Below are positions 44,240 to 56,444 of a stretch of DNA of 64,000 bases, in pieces. Source of the stretch: Osmanthus fragrans (Eukaryota; Streptophyta; Magnoliopsida; Lamiales; Oleaceae); assembly GCA_019395295.1 (NCBI GenBank), contig CM033347.1, positions 27,048,607 through 27,112,606 of the forward strand, written 5' to 3'. The first letter of the stretch is position 1, and each line of letters begins with the position of its first letter. The position numbers were made by a program, and so were the translations under genes. Under the pieces are notes generated by a model. It was not told the DNA's origin. It saw only the letters and a list, made by a program, of their open reading frames with translations, and searched no databases.

Positions 44240-46395
44240 AAGTACAAATTTTATAACTTAAAGTGTGTCGCTACGACAATCCCGTCAAAGTTTAGAATTC
44301 ATTTTACGTCCGTCGAGTTGTCTAGTAAAAAACAATTAATTTAAGAATTTCGAAACGATTTTAATCTTAAAATTTCAATATTTACTTATCGAGTTCAATC
44401 TCGAACCTTTTTTTAAAAGTACCAAATTCTTATCAATTTAAATCCAATTTTTATGTCCGATATTTTATTTAGAATCCAATTTCATTAAGTCCAAATTTTA
44501 TTTTTTAATCCAATTTTATTAAATCCTGTTAGCCAAAGAATTATTTTCCAGCCCAAACTCTTGGCCCAATTTATTGCCTCGTTTTTCGTGCCCTACTGTT
44601 CATTCACCATCACCTTTCCCTCGACTCCCACGACAGTCTCCTCCACCACGCCCCTCATCCACACACAGCAGGCAAAACCCACAGCAACTTCAGCAACCCA
44701 GGTAAGGAGATCACCATCTCCATCAATTTCACCTCAGTCCAATGTATAGTTCACACACAGAAACCCAGATGAAATTCCCATAGTCGAGCCACCATCCCAC
44801 GATCCAACCACCCACTTTCGAACCCCTATTGTAATTCACACAAACCACTGCCGCTACCAAGAAAGCGAACCACCTCAAAGCTGCTCCTGTAGCCACCCAA
44901 AACGGCAGCCCCGTCTTGCCAAATCGACCCCCCCCACTTCACCAAATTTCGCCCAAAATCCAACCACCAAAACCAAGAATAATGAAGCCCAATCACTTAC
45001 CTCGGCTCCACCCCACGTTTTTGGCCGGATTCCCTGCCGGAAACAACCAAGAAACCCGAAGTTGGCCTCGATTTTAGCCTCGGTCGACGCCCATAAAGAC
45101 CCCCGGTCGACCCCCCACCGCCGGCGTTACCTCGCGACGGCGACGTCTCTGATTTTGGCCGGAGTTCAACCCACTTCCTCACCTCCCCGTCGTCGGCTTC
45201 CCTCTCCTCTCCCCTTCTCCCTGTCCAAGTCGAGTGAGAGAGAGAGAGAGATAGGTTTTGTAAATAATTAATTTTTGAAAATTTACTCCTTAAGCCCTAA
45301 CTTTTAAAAGTTCCCCAATTAAGCCCAAAGTTTTAAAAGGCTTTTGTTTCAATTCCAAAGTTTCACAAAATGTTTAATTTAGCCCCCAAAGTCTTACAAA
45401 CTGTTTAATTCAATTCCAAAGTTTTAAGTTACTTTTAAATTAGCCAACACAAATTCCAAAAGTTCATATTCAGCCTTTAAACTTTTAAATTTCAGTTTTT
45501 AATACTTTTCAATTAAGTCCTTAAATGTTTTAAATGTTTTAATTAGACTTAGTATTTTAAAGTAAATTAATTTTGTTCTTGCTAGACGAGATCGCGGGCA
45601 AAGTGTGAGGCACGGTAACAATACAATTGTTCAATTTCCAAGAAAAACTTTCAAGACTTCGAGGTGGCGTTTACATTTAAGCAATTGTGATTATTTGTCC
45701 ATGTTAATTCTTGATGTGTGATTTTGATTGTGATGTAATGTTTATACATATGAAAATGTTGTCAGAGACCGTAAATAGGTCCGAGATCGAAATCGGGTCC
45801 TTGGGAATGCCCACAGTGCAAAAATTTGCTAAGTGCTTATAACATGTTGTCAGGGATCGTAAATAGGTCCGGGATCGAAATTGGGTCCTTGGGAATGCCC
45901 ACAGTACATAATTCTATAGTATGTTGTATTGATATTATTTTCACCACTTGATTGCATATTTGGACTTGACTTGGACTGATTGCTGTATCTCCACTGAGTA
46001 TAATTCGTTATGCTCACCCCACTATTTTTCCACTCTTTCAGGTTAGGGAGCTTGGCAGGGCAAGTCAACGAGCGGGGCAATTTTAATTTAATAATAGAAC
46101 TTTTGAATTTCAAGTTTTGAAACAAGAAATTTTAAATAGTTGATTTCCATTTTGATACTTAAATATTGAATTTTGGTATCTTTGCAAATGTCGATTTTTG
46201 TTTACTATATTTAGCATTAACTTTTGGACTTGAGAAATTTTTTAGAAATGATGTTTCCGCGTTTTGTGCTAAATTGCTATGGGTTTTAAAAGTGTATGTA
46301 TGCCTTCACTTTGTGGCGACCTTTGAAAATATTTATTTACAGGTTACTTAGACTTAAGTAACGCCTCGAGTTATTAGTAAATTTGGGGTGTTACA
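44219..46395 (+). repeat. 3' LTR
   Basis: 2177 bp, same start and end as the 5' LTR with scattered substitutions, including in the two GGTCCGRGATCGAAAT units at about 45778 and 45868. The shorter GA run (about 45236-45250) accounts for part of the length difference. Confidence 0.95.
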
Positions 46396-46400
46396 TGAAG

Positions 46401-46980
46401 GCAAGACGTCATTGAAGGAAATTGTTTGCAGATTCAGAGCCTAAAAGTTACTCGATTCTAAGAATAAAGATCTGAGATTAAAACTAAGGTCAAACTATTA
46501 TTTTTGTTAAATTTAGAAAGATATTTTCTGAAATCTGAAATAATCGTCAGGATTACTCATTTGAATGTTTGCATATCTAAATTATCTAAATATTTAATTT
46601 TTATTTTGTCAGTATCTTGACTATTTTAATATTTATATGACATGCTAGGATATACAATTAAAAGATTAGATAACTTATTAGAACAATTATTAGGAAAAAA
46701 AATATTACCTATCAAATGTAAAAATTAGATGAATTATCTGATGAATATTACATACTTGTAGAAAATTTTGATAAATATATTACAGTTATGCCAATCTATT
46801 AAATCAAATGATGGATTTATATGCTAAAATTTAAAATAGAACAAGTATAGGACAAAAGTAAAAACCTATTCTAAAATAGAAATATATCTTATAACATACA
46901 AAAAGAGGATAATATAAACATTTTACCCGTAGTCATAAAAGTATCGCCGAAAACACATCTTAAAAACCTCCCACATTGTA
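46401..46980 (+). other. Right part of the pararetroviral relic, then the upstream region of the F-box gene
   Basis: Continues the A-rich pararetroviral composition to about 46900, with a broken frame starting ATG near 46640 that encodes a Leu/Lys-rich peptide. No stretch over 45 codons is open. From about 46920 the base composition changes to that of a gene promoter. Confidence 0.4.
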
Positions 46981-46984
46981 CACG

Positions 46985-49900
46985 TACGGCGCTCTCCTTC
47001 ACTGCGACCCGACAACTCTCGTTTGCGGTTGTCAATTTCAAATCTCTTCTCTTTGTGTTTTCTGGGCGTTAGAATTTGTGGTGTTCGATTCTGTCACTAT
47101 ACTGAATTTGAAGGTGAGTTTTTCATGATTTGATTATTTGATTTTAGATTCAGTAGGGGTTTTTTTTTTTTTAATCGAATCGTGTGCATGTATGCATAAT
47201 GAATTGTTTGTTAGCAGTTCTTTCGCGTTCTGAATCTGAATCTCACGATTTGGGTTTTATTTTCAGTGAATTTTAACGTAAAATTATGGGTTGATTTTCA
47301 GTGCATGACATGAATGTACTGTTAGTCTTAGTTATTAGAAATTATGATTTTCTTGTTGTGGGTGTAATTTTCAGTGAATTTTATCGTAAAACCATGGGTC
47401 GATTTGTGCATTTACGAATTATTGTTCTTAGTTTTCAGGGATTCTACATTTCACATTTTGGGTGGATTTTATCGTATTATGGCTCGATTTGTTGTTCTTA
47501 GTTTTTAGGGTTCTAAATTTTATGCTTTTGCTGTAATTTTTTGACATCCTTTTGCTTTATTTTTTCAGTAAATATAATGTGAAATTATGGGTTTTCACTT
47601 GTAAATTGAAGGGTTTTCAGTACCCTCAAAGATTTTTAAAAATTTATACAATTAAATTATTACAGAAATAATATAGAACATGAGGAAGATAGACGTAGAT
47701 CCTTGTTTGGGCTCCATACATGCACATGAGGAAGATTTTATATATCTTTTAAGAATTAGTATTGTTTTTTGTTATCTTTTGGTCAGATTTACACTTTTTA
47801 ATGTAAACTATGAGGTATTTTCGGTTGAATTCACTTTTCCGTCTAGTTTGTTTCAATTCATTTTGATTTTTTTCCATTGCTTGAACCTTTTTTTGCTCAA
47901 ACCCTTCTTATATCTATGGTTGTAAGTATGATGGGATTCAACCACACAATAATATTTTCCATCATATCAATAATTTTTCCTTCTTTTTTCAACCACATAT
48001 TCACCATCACATAACCCAAAAAAATGCATTCTTTCCATTTTAATATGCTTCAAACAGGGGCTTAATTTCGAATTACGTGAAAATTGCTGCAGTTTTTCTC
48101 ATCTTATGTTCACTTAAATCTCTTGATAGATCCATAGAGATTTGTGGTTTTTTTGAAAATGTTGAATTGTTCTGTGATTTTTTAAGATCACCTACCTTGC
48201 TGGGAAGTAAAACTAGTGAATTAGAGCACGTTTGGCAAAGATTCAAAAATGGTAAAGTTACTTTTATTAATAATTTTGTCCCTAAAACATGTTTGAATAT
48301 GTATTCATTCTATTACATATAAGTTAAAAAATTACTTTATTAGAAAGTCGTAGAGCCATCACTCTGTGCACAACTCGAAAAATTCTTCCAGTACTTCTAT
48401 TATTTTTTTAAAATTGTAAAACTTTTATCCTTTTTTATTTTCTATCCTTTTACTCAAGAGGGGATGTTCGGCATACTAGAAAGTGGAGATGGGTAGGAGT
48501 TTGTTAATGGCGAATATTGGTGTTATTATATTATTTCGATGCTGTCTTTATATTTTTTGTGAAAAATAATTTCTACTTATAACTTATTGAGATGTGCTTA
48601 ATCTTTGTACTTATGAAACAAAAATAAAAAAAGGTCTATTGCTTTTTTGTTGCTCTTGTTGGATGGATATGTGTAAGGTTCTACAGAAATAGTCTTTACA
48701 AGTTACTGGGCTTGGTGATTTTAATTATTTGTTATAAAGCTTACTTTTTACTTTTAAGTAAATTTTACGGAAAAGTAAACTTCATAAGCTTGCTCAACAT
48801 GCTCTTAAATCAAGAAACAATAAAACAGAGGACAAATAACCTGCTATCAGTTATCATATTTTGATTATGTAATTTGTTACCCCACTAATTATTTGCAAAG
48901 GTTCCACCAATATTTCTCTTTCAGAAGATGCGCAATAAATGAGTGACTTGAATATTGTTATCAGACTAGTGTAGGTTATTTTTAGTAATGAATCGCTAGA
49001 GAATAACCATAAGCTATTCAGAATTGAATACATAAATTGGACGACATTCAGAACGAGAAATCTCTTTTCTTTTGTCTTTATTCTTAACCGTACATTGCTG
49101 TGTTCGTCACAGTTTTTATTTATTTTTTATTTTTTATGTTCTGGGCCTTCTGGCCTCCCATAGCTGTGCATTTCAATAATCTGAACACCATCATCTTAGG
49201 TGGGAGGTAAACTTGTTATGATCTCTTCTTATAATAGCTTATGATTGTATTTGTAGGATAATGGAGCTTGTTCAAGATGATATGACCCAAAGGGCTGATG
49301 AAGATGATACGCAGTCTTCAAGCACGGAGTCTGAGATTGATGAGAATGAGATCATTGGCATGGTATGCTAACCTTTGTTTCTCTTTGCTTTTCTTCATCT
49401 AGGAGTTAAAAATTTACCAACGTGATTCTTGTATGGACGATAAACTGCTCAAAGTCAGATGTGCTTTTCCATTTCATTTGTGTTGCTAAACTTTGTTTTG
49501 TTTCAATCAAATCACCCAACTTCCACAGACTGCCAATGCCATATGAGCATGCCGTTAGGAGTTAATAGCCTTATGAGACTTTCCCATTATAATGGGAATG
49601 AATGCAGTGACCAATATTAAAAATTATAAGTTCGGTGAAGAGTTATGACACCCAAAAAGTTAAATGATGCACTAGAAATTTCATCAAAGCGACGACCAGT
49701 GAATTATAACCAATTTAATTAGCTTTCCAGAAGGTGTTTCTTCTACATCTTACAAATGTCAGATTGCTCTGTAGTTTTGGGTTTTAGCTGTGGTTTTGTT
49801 AAGATTCTAACAGGGAAAAACAAAGAACAGAACATGTATAAGCAAAACTCTTTATTGAATGCTGAAAATGATTATAGAAAAGGAAGATAACATATAGTCA

Positions 49901-52900
49901 TTCGAGAGGACTACACTCTCCTAAGCCTCACTTTCACTCACTCAATTCTTGCCCTCCATCACTTCAGGTTGCGTCTCTATTTATAGATCCTTTCTCACTA
50001 AATTCCCCTCCAACTTGCCACAACAGAATTTCGTTGATGCATAGTCTTCTCACTTCTTCCGGGCTCTTCTAGAATTGGGGGCCTATCATTACCCCCGAGA
50101 TCCAAAGACACCTTGTCCTCAAGGTGGAAGTGTTGCAAATGGAGTCTACAAATTTTCAGGAAGCATCAGGGCGGGGGTTTGTTTCCAATGAGTTAATACT
50201 CTTTACCCTATATGCTTTATTACTTTAGACGGACCGAAATATTTGGGCCCCAGCTTTTCATTCTTCTTCTTTGCCAATGAATAGAGGCGGTATGGACACA
50301 AATTCCCATATACTAAGTCTCCAACGGCACTCAATTGTCAACCAACAATTAGAATAGTATCCATGAATATTCCATAACCTGTTGCGTACATGCAGTTGCA
50401 CAAAATTCCTAGATTGTGAGTCCAGTTTTTCGAATTAAAATTTTCTTCGCCCCCTGAAAACAGACCCAGCTCGCACTGCAATTGGAGATCCACATCAATT
50501 AGCAGTTTGTAAGCATTTTTGGGTTTTGAGGGTACAATTTCTAGTGGAGTAGAATTGGCGAATGGAAGAATGTCTTGGGTTTTTATTCCAAATTGGGCTG
50601 AACATACCGGGGCTTGATTCATGAATTCATCTCTATCTTTCACTCTTTGGGCCAACTCCAAAATATGGCCCAAATCTCGAGGATTTTGAGTGTGTTTGAT
50701 GGAGATTATTGGGGAAAAATGAATTTTGAAATAGTGATATGATGGGAAATGTGGTTGAAAAAGAAGAAAAAGTTATTGATGTGATAAAAAATATTATTTT
50801 ATTGAAAAATGTGTGGTTGAAAATGAGTAGAAGAATGAGAATGAAAATGAAAATGTGGGTCAAATGGGGCCTTAATATCTTGACTTCAGCCCATATCATG
50901 CAAATTAACCTATTAACAAAATTTATAGGGTTTTGCTGGGTGAACATCCCCTGGACATCTAGGGGGATCAATGTTTAAAAAGGCGAAACTAAGTACTGAG
51001 GCGATTTTTCTTTATGGGGCGAGGCGTAAGTCTTGAGGCGGATTGAGGCGTAAGCCTCACAAAAAACAAAAAATCTAAGTAAAAGAATAATAAAATAATA
51101 CAAAAATACAAAAAATTAAAGTTGTAGGATATAGTAAATAAGATATATAGCAATTAGTTTTTTGAGGGCTGATTTTTGAATTTTCGCTTTTGATCCTCTA
51201 ATTTCTGGCTGCCGTTTAGTTTTCTAGGTATTTTATTGTTTTGTTTGGGCCCTATTCTTTTTTAAGAAAGACCTTTCAAATTTTAAATGGGACGTACGCC
51301 TCATACTCCATGAGGCGTGCACCTTAGATTTTAGAGGCGTGAGCCTCATATTTTTAGCCTAAAAAATACCGCCTCGAGGCATACTACATGCGCCTCACGG
51401 TGAGGAGGGCCTCACACCGCCTTTTTAAACCATGCGGGGGATATATCGGCGCAAGCGGATTTCCCCAAATTTCTGAGAATGCCGGCTCTATCACTGCAGA
51501 ACAATGCTGCCTGTACAGGCCTCTCACATGAGGGGGTGCATGGGTGGGATTTTTGACAATTTTTTAATCACATGGGACCCACCCCTTCATGTGAGGGCCT
51601 TGTACGGGCAGCATTGTTCATTTTTGATGAATTTCCTTTTCCACCTTTTTTTTTTATTTTTTTTTTGAAATATACACAAATTCTATCTCCGATTATAAAA
51701 AAAAGAAAAAAAATTATCCCTTTAATTAACAATTTTCATATAAAACAAAGCCAAATGAAAAAAAAAAATTGATTTTTTTTTTTTTTTTTTGCAATCCAAA
51801 CAAATTATATCCCCAATTCTAAGAAATTTTATCCATTTAATTGATCATTTTCATGAAAACTAAAGTCAAACGGACGCCAAACTTTAAACATTTTACAGGT
51901 GAAAAATTATACCAATAAAATATAATTAATTACAATTTCCTGTAAAACAATTTCTAGAAAATTCAATTCCTTGTAAAACAAATTTTAGGCAATTTAATTC
52001 CCTACAATTCGTTTTCTTTCCACCCAAATTCCACATTTGCAATCAAACGGACCCTAATTGTCTTAACCATGGAGAATACAATTATATTATACGAGGTTTT
52101 TTAACATTATTGTTTTTCATTGAAATTCTTGATATAACCTGTGGTTGATCCCTTATCACTAACAATGTGCTTTTTATCCTGGCTATTATTTTCACTACTG
52201 TGTATGACATATCTTCATCAATTGTGTTGCTTGAAAATATGTATGCAAATTCCTATTTTTCAGGTCCAAAAAATTACTTTTACCCTCATTGTAACAAACC
52301 AATTTTTTGTGAATGCAGTTTGGATCAGGACCAACAGGTCCATTTATAACTGTTGCTTATCAGAAAATTAGCAATGTTAATGCTTTCAAATTACCTGCAC
52401 ACGTCAAACCTAAGGAAGACATGGAGCTTAAAGACATAGTGTTGGATCATGCCCTACCATACCTTCCAGCTAAATCTCTGATGAGATTCAGGTCTGTTTC
52501 CAAAGAATGGGATCAGTGGATCACGAGTCCCTTTTTGTCGCACAAGCAAAGTTACAATTTCCGGGACATGTCTGGTTACTTTTACCAGCACCAAGATGAG
52601 ACGAAACCCTCATTTATATCTCTATCTAATTCTGCCTATGGGGTTCCTGATTTTTCTCTTAGTTTCCTTTGTAAAAAAATTGTAATTCGAAGCTCGTGCA
52701 ATGGCTTGCTTCTTTGCCAACAAGCATTCAGAGAGAAAAAAATACTTTGTTTGTAATCCTTCAAACAAAACCAGTAAAAAGATTCCCTTTCCAGACTTTT
52801 ATCATGGAGAGGAACCGGCAATAGTGCTCGCCTTTGAGCCCTCTGTGTTCAACTTTGAGCCTGATTATCATCTTATTTGCGCTGTGCCCATGCTTGACGA

Positions 52901-53432
52901 GCTGACAGTCCAGTTCGAAATTTACTCTTCAGAAATGAGAAGTTGGAAGTGCTCGACTGCAGTCTGTATGGAATTGGAGGGTTCAATTCTTAAAAGCAAA
53001 GGATTCTACATGGAGGGAATTGCTTACTGGGAAACATCATCAAATAAGGTTCTGGCTTTTGATTTTAAGAATGAAATCTATCAGGTTTTGGTTCTACCTT
53101 CTGAAAGGGCACCAGGTGGGGTCTTGACTCGGTTTCATGGAGAGTTATGCTATGTTTGTGTGCACAATGAGTCTGGGAATCTTTACTCGGTTGATATCTA
53201 TGGAAATTTGAACCTGAAGCATTCAGTATTCTTTGATCTTGAAGAGTCGAGTTCTCATCATTGTCGGGTTCTGCCTTGCATTAACAGCGATCTTGTGATG
53301 ATTCTTGTTGAGAGCAAATTATATTGTTATCATTTGAAGGATCAGAAATTTGAAGTGGTTCCCTTTAGTGGAATCTTGGATCATCAAGCAAACTACATGC
53401 CGTATGTGAACAGTCTTGTCACTTTGTTGTGA
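46985..53432 (+). CDS. F-box protein gene, one frameshift (about 404 codons if ignored)
   Basis: 5'UTR exon about 46985-47113 (GAAG|GTGAGT). Coding exon 49261-49362 gives 34 residues (MELVQDDMTQRADEDD onward). The second coding exon starts 52319 after TTTTTTGTGAATGCAG, phase 0. It encodes an F-box near residues 70-110 (ELKDIVLDHALPYLPAKSLM, then FRSVSKEWDQWITSP), the SCNGLLLCQQ segment, and an F-box-associated C-terminal region (for example FHGELCYVCVHNESGNLYSVD) to TGA at 53430-53432. F-box proteins are the substrate adaptors of SCF ubiquitin ligases. At 52736-52742 an A7 run puts the frame off by one: the first frame ends at 52756, and the true one continues YFVCNPSNKTSKKIPFP. It is either a pseudogene or a homopolymer error. 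Confidence 0.8.
47114..49256 (+). other. 5'UTR intron of the F-box gene
   Basis: GTGAGT at 47114 and TTGTAG at 49256. Holds a partial T2 Tourist MITE at about 47937-48060 (ends CAAACAGGGGC before TTA) and nothing else recognised. Short T-rich frames are not supported. Confidence 0.65.
49850..50673 (-). pseudogene. Fragment of a Ty3/gypsy element, antisense in the F-box intron
   Basis: On the minus strand, about 50335-50200 reads DLVYGNLCPYRLYSLAKKKN and then EKLGPKYFGP, the end of a gypsy integrase. It is followed by the tail that in these elements reads HLEDKVSLDLGG-like (around 50110). The minus-strand frame 50673-50338 ahead of it may be another part of the same element, joined by a deletion. 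The element ends at about 49850 without a clear LTR. Confidence 0.55.
50688..50871. repeat. Tourist-like MITE, family T2
   Basis: 184 bp, starts GAGTGTGTTTGATGG and ends GGGTCAAATGGGGCC. The flanks are TTT and TTA. It is the uninterrupted relative of 21355-22955, which carries the MULE-like insertion. Confidence 0.75.
50970..51435. mobile_element. hAT-like MITE in the F-box intron
   Basis: 466 bp. TTTAAAAAGGCG at 50974-50985 is inverted at the right end (CGCCTTTTTAAA). GGGGGATC (50962-50969) and GGGGGATA (51436-51443) form a 7/8 target duplication. GAGGCGTAAGCCTCA-type motifs recur at both ends. Confidence 0.65.
51499..51619. repeat. Small inverted-repeat element
   Basis: 121 bp. GAACAATGCTGCCTGTACAG at the left pairs with the inverted GAACAATGCTGCCCGTACAAG at the right, about 34 bp of stem. 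Target duplication not clear. Confidence 0.65.
51640..52054. repeat. Tourist-like MITE, family T3, left end unclear
   Basis: Ends AATCAAACGGACCC before TAA (52055-52057) and shares TTCTTTCCACCCA and TGCAATCCAAACAAATT blocks with 23842-24428. Long T and A runs lie at the left. Confidence 0.6.
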
Positions 53433-55044
53433 GGATTATTCGATTTTACACGTGAAGTTTAGTGAGAGAATGCAGCCAAAATGACAAAACCAATGGTAAA
53501 ATTTTCTTTAGGTAGAAAAGGAGACACCAGAATAACAATTTTTTTTTTCCCTCAGTTTCTTATAGCACTTATATTGATCTGATTTCTGCAACATGAATAT
53601 AAGAAGAATTGCTACTTTGAATGGCTTGCAAGTGCCTTGATGAAATCTTGTGCAAATTGCCTCTCTATTTTTTTTTTCTTTCTTTTTTTGTGTACAAACT
53701 TCTGCTTATTTTGCACCTTCCTGTATTGTCATTTTTTTGTTGAAGTGGTGTTTGATTGCTATATGTTGTGGAAGACTTGATTTTTGTTTTAATGCACAGT
53801 TTAAAGCAACAACTTTCATATGCTTCAAAGTTGGATCAATGACAACAAATATTTTTTCTCAATAAATTTGATGTCATTCCTCCACTTGGATTGGTTCATT
53901 ACTATACATAATCACGAAGATACTAACATTTTTTTTTTTTTTTTTTTATATAGGACTAGATGTCATACGAGAAAAAACAAGTATAGCCGTACTCGGTACA
54001 ACGGTCTTTTTGGGTTGGCCAACATAGATCAAGGATTACTTGATTGTTGAGGTTATACTGCACTACATCAACCATTAACCCATCAAAATGCTATGTAAGC
54101 AAAAGTGTCAACCAAAAACTCGTGGGAAAATTTGGAGTACATCGGATTTTGTGACTAGATCTGAAAGAATACTCAAATCAAAAGTTACTTGAAATTTCAC
54201 GTGGGAAAAAAAAAAAAGATAATGAAATTCTACGTAATATTTAATGCCAGTGGGAAATACTTAATAATAAAAAAAATTTACTTAGTAATTGTCCTTAACT
54301 TACAAGTAAATGTTGAAATATGAAGGATTTTAATATCATTGACTATTATCGATAGAATTTCTGTCAACGATCATTTGCTTCACTAATTTTTTTTAATATT
54401 ATGAACGCATTAGTTGTCTGTTCTCAGGTTAGGCAGCAAGGGTCGGAGAAGGGCAATCACTCATTCTTAAAACTAGCGTTCCCTCAACATTTTTTTTTCT
54501 GAAGAGTCCATGTCGCTTGAGCAGCCTCTAGCTCCAACAAATATACACGACCCCAACTATACTGGGCAATGAGTGGACCCAATTGTAGGTGTGATGGCAG
54601 AGTTTGGGTTGAGGGTGGCTTTGATTCGATTTGCTAGGTAGCTACTAGTCTATTAAAATTTGAACAAATGTGTGTAAATGAAGGAAAATCAGCGCAAGTA
54701 AATTTGTCTATTTCAATTAAAACAAAATCTGATTTTAATGATTTCTAGTCCAAGTTGCAAAAAATGTAAAAAGGAACATGAAAGACTATAATTTATTTTA
54801 TTAGTTTGATGTTTAATAATAAAACATTTATTTAACATTAATTCTAATTCTAATGTTAATCTTCCGTGATATTTGGGTTAATATTTTGGTCAATTGGAAC
54901 GTTGACAAAGAGTTTCAATTTTTGAAACATTTGAATTGCCAGAACAACACAAGTTTTAAGTGTTTTGACAAAAAAATTGCGTACAGGGCATTTTAACCGA
55001 TTAGCGGTTATGTTTGTGTCAAATATTAACATCTGAAATGGAGC
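53433..55044. other. 3' flank of the F-box gene, intergenic
   Basis: Probable 3'UTR for the first 200-400 bp, then AT-rich DNA with T runs (about 53932-53947). The open frames at 53.6-54.0 kb are T-rich and show no domain. Confidence 0.45.
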
Positions 55045-55047
55045 TAA

Positions 55048-56016
55048 GGGGGGTGTATTCAATTAAGACTTTTAACGACTTTTTGGAATTTAAAAAGTTT
55101 AGGTGTATTCAATGTAGACTTTTAGAGACTCTAAAAGTTATGGTGTATTCAATTGAGACTTTTATAGACTTTTAAAAAGTCTCTAAAAATCTCGGTGTAT
55201 TCAATTAAAATTTCTTAGAAGTCTCTATAAGTTTGGGATATTCAAATTTTAATGACTTCGGGAGACTTTTATAAAAGTCTCTGGAGTACCAATTTTTAAG
55301 CAGAAAGTACTCATATAAAATTTTAAAAATTGTCACTCATTAATCACGAGATTTTGAGAGACTTTTACAAAAAAAAAATTCAATATTTCTTTCCTTTTTC
55401 TTTCTACGAACATTAGATGTATGATTAATATTAATTGTTTCTATTGATTCTCTCTCCCTCTCTCTTATCGTTTATCTCCATTTTTTATGAAAAAATTAAA
55501 TTGGATTCTTGTAACTTTTTTCATTCATTTTTTTTTTTTGTGAAAAATATCTATTTTTTTATTAAATTATAAATTTTTATATGACAAATTTATAATTAAA
55601 TGTAAATATATTTATTTTTATTTATTTTTAAAAGTATATTATATTAATAATATTGAATATTAAATTTATTAATTACCATATATATGTATACTTTTGATTA
55701 TTATTTATTTAATTAAGATCTTAAATTTTTATTATTTTTAAAATATTTTTTAATTATATGAGGAGAGGAGAGGAAGTAGAAGGAAAATTGTGGAAACTAC
55801 AGGATCCACATGAATTCTACTTCAAATGAAAGTCTTTAAAAATCTTTTGAATTCTACAGAAGTCCACAAAAATTTTAAAATGAAAGTTTACAGAAGTCTA
55901 CGAAAGACTTCCATTAATTCTATGCAAATCTATGAAAAATCCACGAAATCAACGAAAGTCATCACTTAAAAAAAATCCACCAAAGTCTTCAAAAGTCTCA
56001 ATTGAATACACCCCTC
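55048..56016. mobile_element. Harbinger-like element, 969 bp, with repeated sub-termini
   Basis: Starts GGGGGGTGTATTCAATT after TAA (55045-55047) and ends AATTGAATACACCCCTC before TAA (56017-56019). The GTGTATTCAAT...GACTTTTA unit is repeated four times within the left 170 bp, and AAGTCT-type motifs are dense on the right. There is no transposase frame. Confidence 0.75.
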
Positions 56017-56019
56017 TAA

Positions 56020-56440
56020 GTGAAGATCATAGTACACAAAATTGAAGTAGAGCGATTTAATTCCCTGACTTACCTTGACAATATACTCTTAACACACAGA
56101 CACTTTAACTAGGGAAGCGTGTCCGTGTTCGACACGTATTAAACTCGTGCCAGACACCGACACTCCTCGAACACTCTGTCATGATTATTTTACCTTTTTA
56201 TTAAAATATTATACCAATAAAACATAATTAATTACAATTTCCTTTTGATTAGTTTACATAATTAATCATAGACAAAATATATAAATAAAAAGAAAAAATT
56301 GAGTGACCAAACTATAGGTTTACCCTGTAATTAATTTTGAGACTGAAATTAACTAAAATAAAGTGGAATTAACAAATTCTATTTTGTCATCCCAAAATTA
56401 CTATTGGTGGAGAAACAGCATAAGACAAAACAAAAACTGC
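56020..56440. other. Intergenic, hAT scrap near 56107
   Basis: GTGTCCGTGTTCGACACG and ACACCGACACTCC near 56120-56175 look like hAT sub-terminal DNA but without ends. AT-rich otherwise. It probably includes the PERK promoter; no single TATA box can be chosen with confidence. Confidence 0.4.
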
Positions 56441-56444
56441 TCCC

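Larger units (their letters stand above)
36834..46395 (+). mobile_element. Ty3/gypsy LTR retrotransposon (chromovirus, Tekay/Del-like), complete but decayed
   Basis: 9562 bp with two LTRs (36834-39013 and 44219-46395), a tRNA-Met primer-binding site, a purine tract, gag, protease, RT, RNase H, integrase and a C-terminal chromodomain-like region. The order PR-RT-RH-INT makes it Ty3/gypsy, and the chromodomain makes it a chromovirus. TGAAG flanks it exactly at 36829-36833 and 46396-46400. The coding part has four in-frame stops and at least two frameshifts, so it cannot make a full polyprotein. The LTRs differ at roughly 15 positions in the first 550 bp by eye, so it is not a very recent insertion. 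Confidence 0.96.
31180..46900 (+). mobile_element. Endogenous pararetrovirus (Caulimoviridae-like) relic, twice interrupted
   Basis: Very AT-rich (A-rich on +) sequence in three pieces: about 31180-31509, 34089-36833 and 46401-about 46900. The pieces are separated by a MULE and a gypsy element, each with perfect target duplications, so they were once continuous. The middle piece contains a tRNA-Met primer-binding site (34451), short Lys/Glu-rich frames, a coiled-coil-like frame and a coat-protein-like region. All are riddled with stops and shifts. No reverse transcriptase or protease part was recognised in the window. Genus cannot be assigned. The outer borders are approximate. Confidence 0.65.

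Noticed and set aside
53650..54050. T-rich open frames after the F-box gene
   Set aside because: Phe-rich by-product of T runs in the 3' flank.
56101..56180. hAT element with GTGTCCGTGTTCGACACG
   Set aside because: No inverted end or 8-bp duplication could be found; only a scrap.
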